A stretch of DNA of 10,871 bases from CAMLOF01 sp966692625. Its GTDB lineage: Bacteria; Pseudomonadota; Gammaproteobacteria; Burkholderiales; Burkholderiaceae_C. The stretch is from the NCBI GenBank assembly GCA_966692625.1, contig CBKZAG010000114.1, positions 1-10,871 of the forward strand. The letters are read 5' to 3'. Below the pieces are notes generated by a model. The model ran no database searches and was not told the origin of the DNA. It worked only from the letters and a program-made list of their open reading frames with translations. Shown here in pieces: positions 1 through 6,959 of the stretch (the first letter of the stretch is position 1; each line of letters opens with the position of its first letter). A program made the position numbers and the translations under genes.

Positions 1-991
1 TGTATTCCACGCTGCCGCCGGGCTGCAGGATCTCGTAGGGGCTCATGGTGGCGTCACCCACGAATATGAGCTTGTAATCCTTGTTGTACTTGCGGATGAT
101 GTCCCAAGTCTCGAACTTCTCGGCGTAGCGGCGGCGGTTGTTCTTCCACACAAAGTCGTACACACAGTTGTGGAAGTAATAGAACTCCAGGTGCTTGAAC
201 TCGTTCTTGGCCGCGCTGAATAGTTCCTCCACACGCTGGATGTGCTCGTCCATGGTGCCGCCCACGTCCATCAGCAGCAGCACCTTCACGTTGTTGTGCC
301 GCTCGGGCACCATTTTGATGTCCAGCCAGCCCGCGTTGGCCGCCGTGGCACGGATGGTGTCTGGCAGATCCAGCTCCAGTTCGTTGCCTTCACGCGCAAA
401 CTTGCGCAGACGGCGCAGCGCCATCTTGATATTGCGTGTGCCCAGCTCCTGGGTGTCGTCGTAGTCGCGGTAGGCGCGCTGGTCCCACACCTTCACGGCG
501 CTCTTGTTGCCACCCTTGCCGCCTATGCGTATGCCTTGCGGGTTGTGGCCACCGTGGCCGAAGGGTGAAGTGCCACCCGTGCCTATCCACTTGCTGCCGC
601 CCTCGTGGCGTTCCTTCTGTTCTTCAAGACGCTTCTTCAGCGTCTCCATCAGCTCGCCCCAATCCATCTTGGGCGCATTGGCCTTCTGCTCGTCAGAGAG
701 CAGCCGCTCCAACTCCTTGCGCAGCCAGTCGGCGGGAATCTCCTTGTTGAAGTCCGCCAGCATTTCCACGCCCTTGAAGTAGGCGGCAAAGGCACGGTCA
801 AACTTGTCGTAGTGCTTCTCGTCCTTCACCAGCGCGGTGCGGCTCAGGTAATAGAAGTCGTCCAGCGTGCAGGCGTCTGGGTTGCGCGGGCCCACCACGT
901 CGGCCTTCAGCGCTTCCAGCAGCGTCAGGTATTCCTTGACCGACACCGGCAGCTTGGCGGCGCGCAGGGTGTAGAAAAAGTCGATCAGCAT
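1..991 (-). CDS. CoxE-like VWA domain protein (3' end outside window)
   Basis: The first 330 residues are visible and the C-terminus lies beyond the left edge. The protein begins MLIDFFYTLR. It has a charged helical N-terminal half, then a glycine-rich linker at about residues 131-165, then a VWA fold whose metal-site strand reads LLLMDVGGTMDEH (D242, G244, T246, D248). That gives a D-x-G-x-T site instead of the textbook D-x-S-x-S. Proteins of this CoxE/YehP-like type partner MoxR-family AAA+ ATPases in chaperone-like or metal-insertion assemblies, and a MoxR ATPase gene lies 2.2 kb upstream on the same strand. The ATG overlaps the end of the abiC-like gene by 7 bases (ATGCTGA), so translation may be coupled. 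I see no strong Shine-Dalgarno sequence ahead of it. Family is confident; the specific client is unknown. Confidence 0.88.
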   Translation of the reverse strand, partial: MLIDFFYTLRAAKLPVSVKEYLTLLEALKADVVGPRNPDACTLDDFYYLSRTALVKDEKHYDKFDRAFAAYFKGVEMLADFNKEIPADWLRKELERLLSDEQKANAPKMDWGELMETLKKRLEEQKERHEGGSKWIGTGGTSPFGHGGHNPQGIRIGGKGGNKSAVKVWDQRAYRDYDDTQELGTRNIKMALRRLRKFAREGNELELDLPDTIRATAANAGWLDIKMVPERHNNVKVLLLMDVGGTMDEHIQRVEELFSAAKNEFKHLEFYYFHNCVYDFVWKNNRRRYAEKFETWDIIRKYNKDYKLIFVGDATMSPYEILQPGGSVEY

Positions 992-1824
992 GGGGTGGCA
1001 TTTTCTTCAGAGAAGGCACTCGTGCCGATGAGGTCCATCAAATCGGAACGAAACGGTCCTTCGGGAAAGTGTTTGAGCAAGTAATACTTTTCCAGTAACG
1101 CTCTTTGACCAGCCCAGCGCGGATCAATCCAGCTCAAAAGGCCAATCAGTCGAACTTCGTCGTCGCTGAGCTGTGACTGAAAAATGCCTACATACCTCTT
1201 ATGTTGTTCGCCCAGTAGCGGTTCAGCTTCTTCCAAGAGGCGAAAGACAACGCGTATGTACACGTTAAATCTTTGTAGCCGATGGCTGTTTTTCGACCAC
1301 TCTGACACAACAAACGAAGGTGTGAGTTGGTTGCCGTTTGTTATTTGATTGAACCCATGCCGAAGGGTAGATTTTAAAAAATCAGGCAAGCTGTACAGCG
1401 CATCCGTGATGGCTTCTTTTCCGCGATGTTCTCTTCCCCCGTCAGCGTTCGATGTGTACGACCCCAAGGTCTGGTTATAAACACGATACAAGTCAAAGAA
1501 CCTTTGCTCTTGCCTTTGCTGTTCAGCCGTCTTGGCTTGCACTTCCAGAGCTTCTTTCGTCGCCTTCAGCTCTTCTCGCTGTTGCTTCCAAACTGCGTAG
1601 GCTACCAGCAGGGTGACGAACGAAACGACTGGGTTCATCAGTCCGCCGAAATAGTCGCCCAGTGTTCCCCAATCGCTCGGATCGCTGCTGATGCTGGATC
1701 GGAAAAAATAAGCAAAGTAGAAGCCCAGCGTCAGTGCCGCGGTTACGCAGGCAGCAAGAATCCCTCCCCACAAGAGCTTCTGCATGTCGAGGGCTGGGGC
1801 AGTGTTGTCGGCGGGAGCTTTCAA
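985..1824 (-). CDS. AbiC-like putative phage abortive infection membrane protein
   Basis: About 279 residues. Two transmembrane segments lie near the N-terminus (about 17-41 and 62-79). Between them is the motif DWGTLGDYFGGLMNP, followed by a charged coiled coil (about 80-107) running into QRFFDLYRVYNQTL. The C-terminal half contains RYVGIFQSQLSDDEVRLIGLL. This layout matches, from memory, the 'putative phage abortive infection protein' (putAbiC) family; antiphage activity is inferred, not shown. The start is uncertain. TTG at 1824 has a GGAG five bases upstream and lies one base after the vapC stop. TTG at 1842 would overlap vapC, and ATG at 1785 lacks a ribosome site and would begin right at the first TM helix. 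GC in sampled lines is 38-50%, against 60-63% nearby, which suggests acquisition. It follows vapBC and overlaps the vwa gene by 7 bases. Confidence 0.72.
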   Translation of the reverse strand: MKAPADNTAPALDMQKLLWGGILAACVTAALTLGFYFAYFFRSSISSDPSDWGTLGDYFGGLMNPVVSFVTLLVAYAVWKQQREELKATKEALEVQAKTAEQQRQEQRFFDLYRVYNQTLGSYTSNADGGREHRGKEAITDALYSLPDFLKSTLRHGFNQITNGNQLTPSFVVSEWSKNSHRLQRFNVYIRVVFRLLEEAEPLLGEQHKRYVGIFQSQLSDDEVRLIGLLSWIDPRWAGQRALLEKYYLLKHFPEGPFRSDLMDLIGTSAFSEENATPC

Positions 1825-1825
1825 A

Positions 1826-2233
1826 TCAACTCCAATCCTCAACCTTCAACCCTGGTACCCGTTCAAACTCACGCAGGTTATTGGTGATGAGGGTCATGTC
1901 ACCCGCCAGTGCATGGGCTGCTATCCAGAGGTCATTGCCGCCAATGGGGGTGCCTTGGGCTTCCAGGTGGTGTCGTACACGGCCATAGTGACTTGCTGCT
2001 TCGCCAGGCACAGGGTGGGTGGCAACTGCGTGGAGCAGTTTATGCAATTTCAGCCCCAGGATGCTGGCGCGGTGGGTTGTACCCAACTTTTGCAGGCCGT
2101 AAGCCAACTCACCTGCGGTGATGGTGGAAATGGCCAGCGTTTCCGGTGCGCACGCCATCAGTCGCTGCGTGAGCCGCGGGGAATGGTCACGCAGAAAATA
2201 GCTCACCGTGTTGGTGTCCAGCAGGTAAGTCAT
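1826..2233 (-). CDS. vapC: VapC-type PIN-domain ribonuclease toxin
   Basis: A 135-residue PIN-domain protein, the normal size for VapC. Acidic metal-binding residues are D6 in YLLDTN, E42 in ITAGELAYG and D101 in GGNDLWIAAHA. The C-terminal strand is TLITNNLREFERV, where N119 takes the place of a fourth acid, as is common in the VapC/MvpT-like subgroup. VapC toxins are Mg-dependent RNases that cut tRNA or rRNA when released from VapB. The ATG overlaps the stop of the upstream antitoxin gene by 4 bases (ATGA), the classical coupled arrangement. All key catalytic acids are present, so the toxin looks intact. The RNA target cannot be read from sequence. Confidence 0.92.
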   Translation of the reverse strand: MTYLLDTNTVSYFLRDHSPRLTQRLMACAPETLAISTITAGELAYGLQKLGTTHRASILGLKLHKLLHAVATHPVPGEAASHYGRVRHHLEAQGTPIGGNDLWIAAHALAGDMTLITNNLREFERVPGLKVEDWS

Positions 2234-2499
2234 CGGCGTGGCTCATCCAGCAACTCGGTCCAGTCCCTGTCCTGCGCGGGCTGTTGGGCCTCAGCCATGA
2301 CGGTATTCCAGGCTTGGGCTTCGGCTTCCGGCACGGTTGGCCAATCCCCCAGGGCTTCGGCAAGGGTGCTTTTCTTTTCGCGCAAAACCACCTCATCGCC
2401 CCGCCGGAAAATCTCCACCGACTTGGTGTTGAACCGGTACGACTTGGGCAAGCGGACCGCCTGACTGTTGCCGGACATGAAGATGGCGGCTTGTGTCAT
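2230..2499 (-). CDS. vapB: VapB/VagC-type antitoxin, AbrB-fold
   Basis: An 89-residue antitoxin. The N-terminus (residues 4-42, including MSGNSQAVRLPKSYRF and VEIFRRGDEVVLRE) is the swapped-hairpin SpoVT/AbrB DNA-binding fold of VagC/VapB antitoxins. The acidic, Trp-containing tail (about 50-89, ending DWTELLDEPRR) fits a toxin-wrapping segment. The ATG at 2499 was chosen because GGAG lies about 9 bases upstream. An in-frame upstream extension of 25 codons would run through the AT-rich promoter and is unlikely to be translated. The antitoxin binds VapC and normally represses its own operon with it. The phased AT-rich repeats just upstream are a likely operator. Confidence 0.9.
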   Translation of the reverse strand: MTQAAIFMSGNSQAVRLPKSYRFNTKSVEIFRRGDEVVLREKKSTLAEALGDWPTVPEAEAQAWNTVMAEAQQPAQDRDWTELLDEPRR

Positions 2500-2514
2500 G
2501 ATGGGCTCCAGTTT

Positions 2515-2535
2515 GTATATATAAAAAGTATATAT
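2515..2535. repeat. Two direct GTATATAT repeats, likely VapBC operator
   Basis: GTATATAT occurs at 2515-2522 and again at 2528-2535, separated by AAAAA, so the period is 13 bases. One copy overlaps the minus-strand -10 element and the other covers the expected transcription start. This is where an autoregulatory VapBC complex would block polymerase. Binding is inferred from position only. Confidence 0.5.
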
Positions 2536-2555
2536 TTTTGACGGAGCGTTGTCCA
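2527..2555 (-). promoter_or_regulatory. Promoter of the vapBC(-abiC) cassette
   Basis: On the minus strand TGGACA (2555-2550) is followed after exactly 17 bases by TATACT (2532-2527), a good sigma70-type pair. It lies just past the GNAT stop codon and would start transcription near 2520, about 20 bases before the vapB ATG. The cassette can therefore be transcribed independently of the moxR promoter. Confidence 0.6.
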
Positions 2556-2570
2556 CCAGACGGCGGCTGT

Positions 2571-3173
2571 TCAAAGTCTTTGGGCGTGACGTTCCAGCAG
2601 GTACAGCAGTTGCGCCTTCGCCTCAGGCCACTCACCGCTGCGCATGCTGTACATCACGGTGTCGCGGATCGTGCCATCGCGGCGCAGGGCGTGGCCGCGT
2701 ATCACGCCGTCCTTCCTCGCGCCAAGGCGCTCAATCGCGCGTTGCGACGCAAAGTTGTAGTTGTCGGTGCGCCACCCCACCACGTGGCAGCCCAGCGTGT
2801 CGAAGGCATGACCCATCATCAGCAGCTTGCACACCGTGTTCACGTGCGTGCGCTGGTGGCTTTTGGCGTACCAGGTGTAGCCAATTTCCACGCGCCGCAC
2901 GGCAGGAATGATGTCGTGATAGCTGGTAGAGCCCAGTACTTCGCCAGTGGCACTGTCTGTCACAGCAAAGGCAAAGCGGTTGCCCGCTTCGCGCATGGCC
3001 AGGGCGTCTTCAATGTATTTGCGGGTGTTCTCAGGCTCGGGCACCGAGGTGATACGCAGCTTCCACAATTCGCCATCTGCTGCTGCGGCTTTCAGCCCGC
3101 TCTCGTGTTCCAGCGACAGGGGCACCAGCGTGACGCCATGGGCGCTGAGGGTGACAGGTTCCACAAAAGCCAT
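2571..3173 (-). CDS. GNAT-family N-acetyltransferase, RimJ/RimL type
   Basis: A 200-residue protein of the RimL-like Acetyltransf_3 type. Visible family landmarks are VEIGYTWYAKSHQRTHVN (about 95-112), the acetyl-CoA-side helix KLLMMGHAFDTLGC (116-129), and NFASQRAIERLGARKDGVIRGH (140-161) followed by DGTIRDTVMYSM. Such enzymes transfer acetyl groups from acetyl-CoA to protein N-termini, small amines or antibiotics; the substrate here is unknown. The ATG lies 18 bases after the moxR stop, with a GAAGGAA ribosome site about 7 bases upstream, so it is probably co-transcribed with moxR. After its stop there is a 71-base gap containing the vapBC promoter. No link to the toxin-antitoxin pair is evident beyond position. 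Confidence 0.85.
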   Translation of the reverse strand: MAFVEPVTLSAHGVTLVPLSLEHESGLKAAAADGELWKLRITSVPEPENTRKYIEDALAMREAGNRFAFAVTDSATGEVLGSTSYHDIIPAVRRVEIGYTWYAKSHQRTHVNTVCKLLMMGHAFDTLGCHVVGWRTDNYNFASQRAIERLGARKDGVIRGHALRRDGTIRDTVMYSMRSGEWPEAKAQLLYLLERHAQRL

Positions 3174-3191
3174 GGTGGTTCCTTCAGCGGG

Positions 3192-4034
3192 TTATCTGTT
3201 GCGTTGGTTCATGAACACCAGTTTCTCAAACAGCGTGATGTCCTGTTCGTTCTTCAACAGTGCGCCCACCAGCGGCGGCACGCTCACCTTGTTGTCCTGG
3301 CTCTGCAGCGCTTCCAGCGGAATGTCCTCGGCCATCAGCAGCTTCAGCCAGTCCAGCAGCTCGCTGGTGCTGGGCTTCTTCTTCAGACCTGGCAGGTTGC
3401 GAATGTCGAAGAAGGTTTTCATGGCCGCCTTCAGCAACTCGTCCTTCAACCCGGGGAAGTGCACGTCCACGATCTGTTTCATCGTGTCCGCCTCGGGGAA
3501 CTTGATGTAGTGGAAGAAGCAGCGGCGCAAAAAGGCGTCGGGCAGCTCCTTCTCGTTGTTCGATGTGATGAACACCAGCGGCCGGTGCTTCGCGCGAACC
3601 AGTTCGCGAGTCTCGTAGCAGTAGAACTCCATGCGGTCGAGTTCGCGCAGCAGGTCGTTGGGGAATTCGATGTCGGCCTTGTCGATCTCGTCAATCAGCA
3701 GCGCCACCGGTTCGTCAGCCGTGAAAGCCTGCCACAGCACACCCTTGACGATGTAGTTCTGGATGTCCTTCACGCGGTCATCGCCCAACTGCGAATCGCG
3801 CAGCCGCGACACAGCGTCGTATTCGTACAGCCCTTGTTGCGCCTTGGTGGTGGATTTGATGTGCCACTGCAGCAGCGGCATGTCGAGCGCTTGCGACACC
3901 TCTTCGGCCAGCATCGTCTTGCCGGTGCCCGGCTCGCCCTTGACGAGCAAGGGGCGCTTGAGCTGGATGGCCGCGTTGACGGCGAGCATCAGGTCCTGGG
4001 TGGCGACGTAGTTCTGGGAGCCGGTGAATTTCAT
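3192..4034 (-). CDS. MoxR-family AAA+ ATPase
   Basis: 280 residues, the usual size for a stand-alone MoxR ATPase. Walker A is GEPGTGKT (33-40), Walker B is LLIDEID (112-118), sensor 1 is ITSNN (156-160), and the arginine-finger region is FLRRCFF (168-174). The start at MKFTGSQNYVATQDL matches the typical N-terminus of the family; the reading frame stays open upstream to 4310, but that would run through the promoter region. MoxR ATPases work with VWA-domain proteins as ATP-driven chaperones or cofactor-insertion machines. The expected VWA partner is encoded downstream on the same strand but separated by four genes. The CoxD-like length and partner type make this a CoxD/CoxE-like pair; the client is unknown. 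Confidence 0.93.
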   Translation of the reverse strand: MKFTGSQNYVATQDLMLAVNAAIQLKRPLLVKGEPGTGKTMLAEEVSQALDMPLLQWHIKSTTKAQQGLYEYDAVSRLRDSQLGDDRVKDIQNYIVKGVLWQAFTADEPVALLIDEIDKADIEFPNDLLRELDRMEFYCYETRELVRAKHRPLVFITSNNEKELPDAFLRRCFFHYIKFPEADTMKQIVDVHFPGLKDELLKAAMKTFFDIRNLPGLKKKPSTSELLDWLKLLMAEDIPLEALQSQDNKVSVPPLVGALLKNEQDITLFEKLVFMNQRNR

Positions 4035-4118
4035 GGGGTTGCTGCCGGTGTCTTGGGCCTTGCCGTGCCACTGTGGGCGGCCAAGGGTTTTCAAGGGGAG
4101 GAATCGCGCAAGGGCGAG

Positions 4119-4148
4119 TCTATATAATCGCGCGTTGATTTTTGTCAA
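4119..4148 (-). promoter_or_regulatory. Promoter for the moxR operon
   Basis: The minus strand has a perfect TTGACA (4148-4143). Downstream of it is TATAGA (4124-4119, 18-base spacer), with TATATA (4126-4121, 16-base spacer) as an alternative. Transcription would start near 4112, giving a leader of roughly 80 bases before the moxR ATG. The AT-rich core is shared with the opposite-facing TATAAT. Confidence 0.6.
4123..4128 (+). promoter_or_regulatory. Perfect -10 (TATAAT) for the cytochrome c gene
   Basis: TATAAT lies 45 bases before the cytochrome ATG, giving a start near 4135 and a leader of about 39 bases. No good -35 hexamer is present at 16-18 bases upstream (GGAATC at the 17-base position), so the promoter is weak or needs an activator. 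It overlaps the moxR -10 region on the other strand. Confidence 0.45.
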
Positions 4149-4173
4149 ACGTCCTTCTGATTGTGCTTGCAAA

Positions 4174-4833
4174 ATGAACAAACCGTTGTCCACCTTGTTG
4201 AAAACCGTTGTCGCAAGCGCGACCGTCGCCCTGACTTTTACGGCCCATGCCCAGGGTGACGCAAAGGTTGGCGAAACCAAGGCTGCCATGTGCATTGGCT
4301 GCCATGGCATTCCGGGCTACCAGAACAGCTTCCCGGAAATCCACAAGGTGCCCAAGATTTCCGGCCAGTCCGACAAGTACATTGCCGCAGCGCTCACGGC
4401 CTACCAGAAGGGCGACCGCAAGCACCCGACCATGCGTGGCATTGCAGCGTCGCTGAGCGAGCAGGACATCGCCGACCTGGCCGCGTTCTACAGCACGCAC
4501 AACGCTGGCGTCACTGCGCCTGAAACGCCCAAGGCCGCTCCCGCTGCCGTTGCCGCTCTGCTGGAAAAGGGCGCTTGCGTGTCCTGCCATGGTGCCAACT
4601 TCAGCAAGCCTATCGACCCCAGCTACCCCAAGATCGCCGGTCAGCACGCCGACTACCTCTACGTGGCCCTGAAGTCCTACACCGTCGAGGGTAACCAGTA
4701 CGTTGGCCGTTCCAACGGCATCATGGGTGGCATCGCCAAGCAGTTCAAGCCCGCAGAACTCAAGCAGATCGCCAACTACCTGGCAACGGTCGAAGGCGAA
4801 CTGGCCACCAAGCCGCAGCCCCGCTTCCGTTGA
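4174..4833 (+). CDS. Periplasmic dihaem cytochrome c4-like protein
   Basis: 219 residues. A Sec signal peptide (positive n-region, hydrophobic core, cleavage after AHA at residue 26) exports it to the periplasm. There are two class I haem c domains, with CIGCH (40-44) and CVSCH (135-139). The probable distal Met ligands are M87 in TMRGIA and M184 in IMGGIA. The duplicated domains and their spacing match cytochrome c4, which shuttles electrons to terminal oxidases. ATG 4174 was chosen because the signal peptide starts there; the frame extends upstream only through promoter sequence. No clear Shine-Dalgarno is seen. The gene is a single unit: its own -10 lies upstream and a strong terminator follows. 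Diverges from moxR. Confidence 0.92.
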   Translation: MNKPLSTLLKTVVASATVALTFTAHAQGDAKVGETKAAMCIGCHGIPGYQNSFPEIHKVPKISGQSDKYIAAALTAYQKGDRKHPTMRGIAASLSEQDIADLAAFYSTHNAGVTAPETPKAAPAAVAALLEKGACVSCHGANFSKPIDPSYPKIAGQHADYLYVALKSYTVEGNQYVGRSNGIMGGIAKQFKPAELKQIANYLATVEGELATKPQPRFR

Positions 4834-4867
4834 TCGAGGGCGCCCCCGCGCCTGTGTCAATTCCGAG

Positions 4868-4893
4868 ACGCCGACCTTTGTGTCGGCGTTTTT
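4868..4893 (+). terminator. Rho-independent terminator after cytochrome c gene
   Basis: An 8-bp perfect stem ACGCCGAC / GTCGGCGT with a 6-base loop runs straight into a five-T run (4889-4893). It lies 34 bases after the cytochrome stop and separates that gene from the receptor operon. Confidence 0.85.
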
Positions 4894-4948
4894 GCTTTCA
4901 TGGTGCCCCTGTAAGATAGGCTCTAGGCCATATTCACATAGTCTGCCC

Positions 4949-6931
4949 ATGACATCCAAGCGCCCGAAACCGGTACGTGCCAACACTCATAAGCTCAGTT
5001 TGGCCGTTGCTGCTTTGGTGATTGCGCTGGCGGCGTCTGCTGCAGTCATGGCGCAGCCTCTGGATGGGCGGGAGCAAGTCGCCAGCTTGACTGAAGAGGA
5101 CTACTTTGCAAGCCTGCCCGTGGTGCTCACGGTCAGCCGTCTCACCCAGCCCATCAGCGACACCCCGGGGGCCGTCACCATCATCGACCGCCAGACCATC
5201 CGGCGCATGGGGGCGCGCGACCTGACGGACCTTCTGCGGCTGGTTCCGGGCTATATCGTTTCTGGTTACAACGGGGGCAATCCCACCGGGGTCTACCACG
5301 CGCCTATCGACGAATACGGAACCCGCAACCTGGTGCTGATCGACGGGCGATCGGTATATTCATTTACCTACCTGGGCGGAACCAACCGCGGCATGATGTC
5401 CGTTCCGATCGAGGATGTTGAACGGGTGGAGGTGCTTCGGGGCTCCAATTCGGCGGCGTATGGTGCGAACGCCGTCTTTGGCGTCATCAACATCGTCACG
5501 CGGCATTCCGCAGACACCCTGGGGGGCGAGGTTTCCGTGTCTTCCGGCACGCAGGACATCCAGGACGAACATGTGCGCCTCGGTTGGGGCAGCCCGGATG
5601 CGAGTTTCCGGCTGTCTGCCGGGCAACGCCGTGACAGCGGTTACGAATTCGTCTTCGATGATCGAAAAGTGGACAACCTGCATTGGCGCGGTGACATCCG
5701 CCTGGGCGCCGACACGGAGTTGATGCTCAAGGCGGGGTACACGCAAGTCAATACGCAAGAGGGGTACGCCTGGTCTCCCGACAACCCGCAGCGCACAGTC
5801 ACGTGGGCCAACCGTTACCTCCATGGGCTCTGGAAGCGCCAACTGTCGCCTACAGAGTCGGTGAAGGTTTCCGCGTCTTGGGAGGAAGGGCACACCAAGG
5901 ACGCAGCGCCTTACGGACCGATTCCCTCTGTCATCATCGATTTCGGCAGCAAGGACCGCAGGCTCAACCTGGAGTACCAGCATCAGCGAAGTTTTGGGGA
6001 ATCGGTGCGTGCCGTGTGGGGCGCCGGTTACGTCGCGGAGCGGGCCTGGTCTGCACCCATGTTCAACCAGGCCAATGCGGTCAAGACGGACGACCTTCGC
6101 GTCTTCGGCAATGTCGAGTGGGGTTTGGCGCCGGGGTGGATGCTCAATGCAGGGCTCTTTGCGGGGCGAGACAGCGAACTCGGCTCCTACGCCTGGCCTC
6201 GGCTCATGGTGAACTACCAGCTCGCACCTGGTCACACACTGCGGGCCGGCGTGGCGTATGCGCAGCGCACACCGACGCTGTTCGAGCGGGAAAGCGACGT
6301 TCGTTACCTTTTGCCAGGCAACACGGTGGTGCGCACCTTTGCCTCCAGTGGCACGGTCCAGCCCGAGCGTCTCACGACTCGGGAGATCAGCTATTTCGGG
6401 CACTTCCCCGACGCTCGGCTGACTCTCGATGTACGAGCTTTCAACGAAGCCTTCCGCGACAACATCGAGGACGTGAATGTCGGCGGGTCTCAGCGGGACT
6501 TCGTGAATCGTCCCGGTTTCGATGTACGAGGGGTGGAGTACCAGATACGTTGGTCTCCCCTTGAGGACACCCAGGTATGGCTCAACCAGAGCTTTCTGGA
6601 CATGGGCTGGCGTTACGCGGTCAACATCGATCGGCAGCCTCCGCGCAAGAACACCACACTCGCGCTGTTCCAGCGCCTGAATCACGGGTGGGACGTCACA
6701 CTGCTGGTCCATGCGCGGGACAGCATGAACTGGCGCCGGTCTTCAGACAACATGCTGGAGCCTGCGACCCGCGTCGATTTGCGTGTGGCTCGACAGTTCC
6801 GCCTGGGGCAGGTGCGTGCGGAAGCGGCGATGACGCTGCACTCCCTCAACGGAGACCAGCAGGAGTTCCTGTCAGTGCGGCCAACCATTTTCCAACGGCG
6901 GATCTTCGCCACCTTGCGTCTGGAGTTCTGA
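4949..6931 (+). CDS. TonB-dependent outer-membrane receptor
   Basis: 660 residues. A long basic n-region and hydrophobic stretch (15-35, cleavage after AVMA) form a signal peptide. The mature N-terminus contains EEDYFASLPVVLTVSRLTQP, a plausible TonB-box region. The plug domain (about 55-170) shows TPGAVTIIDRQTIRRMGARD, LLRLVPGYIV, LVLIDGRSVY and the signature VERVEVLRGSNSAAYGANAVFGVINIVT. The rest is a beta-barrel ending in a terminal phenylalanine (TLRLEF), as expected for BAM-assembled proteins. Start ATG 4949 gives the signal peptide; no strong ribosome site is visible. I found no convincing promoter in the short gap after the terminator (a TAAGAT at 4912-4917 lacks a good -35). It leads an operon with a binding protein and a diguanylate cyclase. 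The ligand is unknown, and nothing nearby indicates a siderophore. Confidence 0.92.
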   Translation: MTSKRPKPVRANTHKLSLAVAALVIALAASAAVMAQPLDGREQVASLTEEDYFASLPVVLTVSRLTQPISDTPGAVTIIDRQTIRRMGARDLTDLLRLVPGYIVSGYNGGNPTGVYHAPIDEYGTRNLVLIDGRSVYSFTYLGGTNRGMMSVPIEDVERVEVLRGSNSAAYGANAVFGVINIVTRHSADTLGGEVSVSSGTQDIQDEHVRLGWGSPDASFRLSAGQRRDSGYEFVFDDRKVDNLHWRGDIRLGADTELMLKAGYTQVNTQEGYAWSPDNPQRTVTWANRYLHGLWKRQLSPTESVKVSASWEEGHTKDAAPYGPIPSVIIDFGSKDRRLNLEYQHQRSFGESVRAVWGAGYVAERAWSAPMFNQANAVKTDDLRVFGNVEWGLAPGWMLNAGLFAGRDSELGSYAWPRLMVNYQLAPGHTLRAGVAYAQRTPTLFERESDVRYLLPGNTVVRTFASSGTVQPERLTTREISYFGHFPDARLTLDVRAFNEAFRDNIEDVNVGGSQRDFVNRPGFDVRGVEYQIRWSPLEDTQVWLNQSFLDMGWRYAVNIDRQPPRKNTTLALFQRLNHGWDVTLLVHARDSMNWRRSSDNMLEPATRVDLRVARQFRLGQVRAEAAMTLHSLNGDQQEFLSVRPTIFQRRIFATLRLEF

Positions 6932-6959
6932 ACTGAGCCCTTCGCGCCGACATGTCCTC

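Noticed and set aside
1784..2464. A plus-strand 226-codon frame opposite vapBC.
   Set aside because: Antisense to intact VapB and VapC with all active-site residues; no domain recognised.
2538..4127. A 529-codon plus-strand open frame running antisense across the GNAT and moxR genes.
   Set aside because: It is the mirror of two well-recognised proteins in high-GC DNA. Its product is low-complexity, rich in His, Gln and Val, with no recognisable domain and no ribosome site.
4894..4948. A possible promoter for the receptor operon (TAAGAT at 4912-4917).
   Set aside because: No acceptable -35 at normal spacing; too weak to list as a feature. Read-through past the terminator or an activator-dependent promoter is possible.
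5360..6712. A 450-codon minus-strand open frame opposite the TonB receptor.
   Set aside because: Fully antisense to a clear receptor gene. The composition (Arg, Pro, His rich) is that of a shadow frame.
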